The translations under genes were made by a program, and so were the position numbers. The notes beneath the pieces were generated by a model, which saw only the letters and a program-made list of their open reading frames with translations, was not told the DNA's origin and did no database searches. Positions 4,739 to 5,318 of a DNA stretch of 5,318 nt are shown here, one piece after another. Source of the DNA: an uncultured Eubacteriales bacterium (lineage in GTDB: Bacteria > Bacillota_A > Clostridia > Saccharofermentanales > Saccharofermentanaceae); NCBI GenBank assembly GCA_900313405.1, contig OMQY01000127.1:1-5318 (forward strand), written 5' to 3'. How positions within the stretch are numbered: position 1 is the first letter of the stretch; each line of letters starts with the position of its first letter.

Positions 4739-5029
4739 ATGACCTTTGAATGGGATGAGAACAAGAACATCATCAAAATTAGGAAGCATGGGATAGACTT
4801 TAAGGAGGCATGTACTGTTTTCTACGATAATAATGCAGTATTGTTTGACGATCCTGATCATTCAATACAAGAAAGCAGGTTCCTGATAATAGGAATGAGC
4901 AGAACAGCAAGTGTGCTTACAGTCTGTCATTGTTACAGGGGAACAGATGATGTGATAAGGATCAAATCAGCGCGAGAGGCAACGAGGCAGGAAACTGATT
5001 ATTACGTGCAGTTTGGTGGTGACTTATGA
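4739..5029 (+). CDS. brnT: BrnT family type II toxin (ribonuclease)
   Basis: 96 residues, the normal size for the family (formerly DUF497). BrnT is a small RelE-like-fold RNase that inhibits translation when its antitoxin is lost. Family signatures are visible: FEWDE (3-7) followed by K, KHGIDFKEA (16-24), VFYD (27-30), HSIQESR (41-47), IGMS (51-54), the strand LTVCHCYRG (60-68), RIKSAREAT (74-82) and a C-terminal E-x-x-Y. No key block is missing, so the toxin is probably functional. The ATG has GGAGGAG 4727-4733 in front. The stop overlaps the brnA start by 4 bp, so the two are translationally coupled, in the toxin-first order usual for BrnTA. Base composition is more AT-rich than in mreB, rho and rpmE, consistent with acquisition by transfer. 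Confidence 0.93.
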   Translation: MTFEWDENKNIIKIRKHGIDFKEACTVFYDNNAVLFDDPDHSIQESRFLIIGMSRTASVLTVCHCYRGTDDVIRIKSAREATRQETDYYVQFGGDL

Positions 5030-5250
5030 GAGACAATTATGATATCAAGAATCTGAATCCGAGGAAGAACCCGTATGCCGATAAGCTTAAGCGACAGGTT
5101 ACTATGAATCTTCGGGTTACAACCATTGACTATTTTAAGAGCATGGCTGAAGAAACCGGTATCCCCTATCAGGTTCTCATTGATCTCTATCTCGATGATT
5201 GCGTAAAAAAGGGGATTAAGCCGGATCTCAATTGGAAAGAGCCTGCCTGA
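5026..5250 (+). CDS. brnA: BrnA-type antitoxin, ribbon-helix-helix (CopG-like)
   Basis: 74 residues. It pairs with BrnT, neutralises it by binding, and normally represses the operon through a dimeric ribbon-helix-helix domain. The beta strand is QVTMNLR (24-30), helix A about 32-44 (TIDYFKSMAEETG), then the turn IPYQ (46-49) and helix B about 50-62. The stretch NPYADKLKRQ (15-24) leading into the strand is a hallmark of CopG-type antitoxins partnered with BrnT toxins. In the BrnTA family the toxin-binding segment may lie outside the core fold, here possibly the first 20 residues or the short KPDLNW tail. Start ATG 5026 sits in ATGA with the brnT stop; GGTGGTGA (5015-5022) is a weak ribosome binding site. 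Confidence 0.88.
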   Translation: MRDNYDIKNLNPRKNPYADKLKRQVTMNLRVTTIDYFKSMAEETGIPYQVLIDLYLDDCVKKGIKPDLNWKEPA

Positions 5251-5318
5251 GAAGTGCGCGACTGTCCAAAGGTTGAGTGAAAAACTAAAATCGATTTAGT
5301 ATGCATTCATTGGTAGAA
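5251..5318. other. Short non-coding end of window after brnA
   Basis: I see no convincing terminator for brnTA here. A weak dyad, ACTAAA (5284-5289) and TTTAGT (5295-5300) with a 5-nt loop, has no T-run after it. An ATG at 5301 is open to the edge but has no ribosome binding site, so it is not called as a gene. Confidence 0.4.

Noticed and set aside
4513..4749. 78-residue plus-strand reading frame through repeat unit B
   Set aside because: It runs across the inverted repeats and the brnTA promoter region, has no ribosome binding site, overlaps the brnT start and resembles no family I know.
5284..5300. ACTAAA/TTTAGT dyad as brnTA terminator
   Set aside because: The stem is weak and AT-rich and no T-run follows.

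Overview
The window looks like chromosomal DNA from a Gram-positive, low-to-mid GC bacterium of the Clostridia. Reasons: strong AGGAGG-type ribosome binding sites; TTGACx/TAATAT and TATAAT promoters; a core cytoskeletal gene and core transcription/translation genes typical of Firmicutes (mreB/mbl-type, rho, rpmE); a Rho protein carrying a very large charged N-terminal insertion; and a divergent AraC-type regulator whose N-terminal region is of a kind seen in gut and rumen Clostridia. I cannot name the genus.

Layout. Positions 1-416 (minus) hold the first 138 codons of a probable AraC-family regulator that runs off the left edge. It is divergent from mreB (671-1681, plus). The shared 254-bp gap holds a promoter for each gene and a direct heptamer repeat with 11-bp period. 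mreB ends in a strong intrinsic terminator (1701-1736). A GC-rich foldable stretch follows (1761-1825), then the rho promoter and leader. rho (1973-3931) encodes a 652-residue termination factor. rpmE (4035-4235, ribosomal protein L31, zinc form) follows, with its own near-consensus promoter overlapping the rho stop codon, and ends in a clean intrinsic terminator (4264-4291).

The right part is accessory in character. Positions 4292-4738 (about 450 bp) contain no convincing gene but a dense series of structured elements: a possible pseudoknotted RNA-like fold (4295-4378), a small hairpin (4429-4447), and two 52-bp inverted-repeat units (4448-4499 and 4531-4582) built from eight copies of CGACAA placed with exact 11-bp and 83-bp periodicity. 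After an AT-rich promoter region with a perfect 19-bp palindrome comes a type II toxin-antitoxin operon, brnT (4739-5029) and brnA (5026-5250), which overlap by 4 bp.

How the parts work together. mreB, rho and rpmE are housekeeping genes, each with its own promoter and (for mreB and rpmE) terminator. The brnTA pair is a self-contained, probably self-repressing addiction or stress module, set downstream of the rho-rpmE core. The 83-bp-periodic repeat cluster is the most unusual signal. Its direct hexamers one helical turn apart, arranged as mirrored pairs, look either like a multi-site protein binding array or like a small repetitive hairpin element. The sequence alone cannot decide between them.
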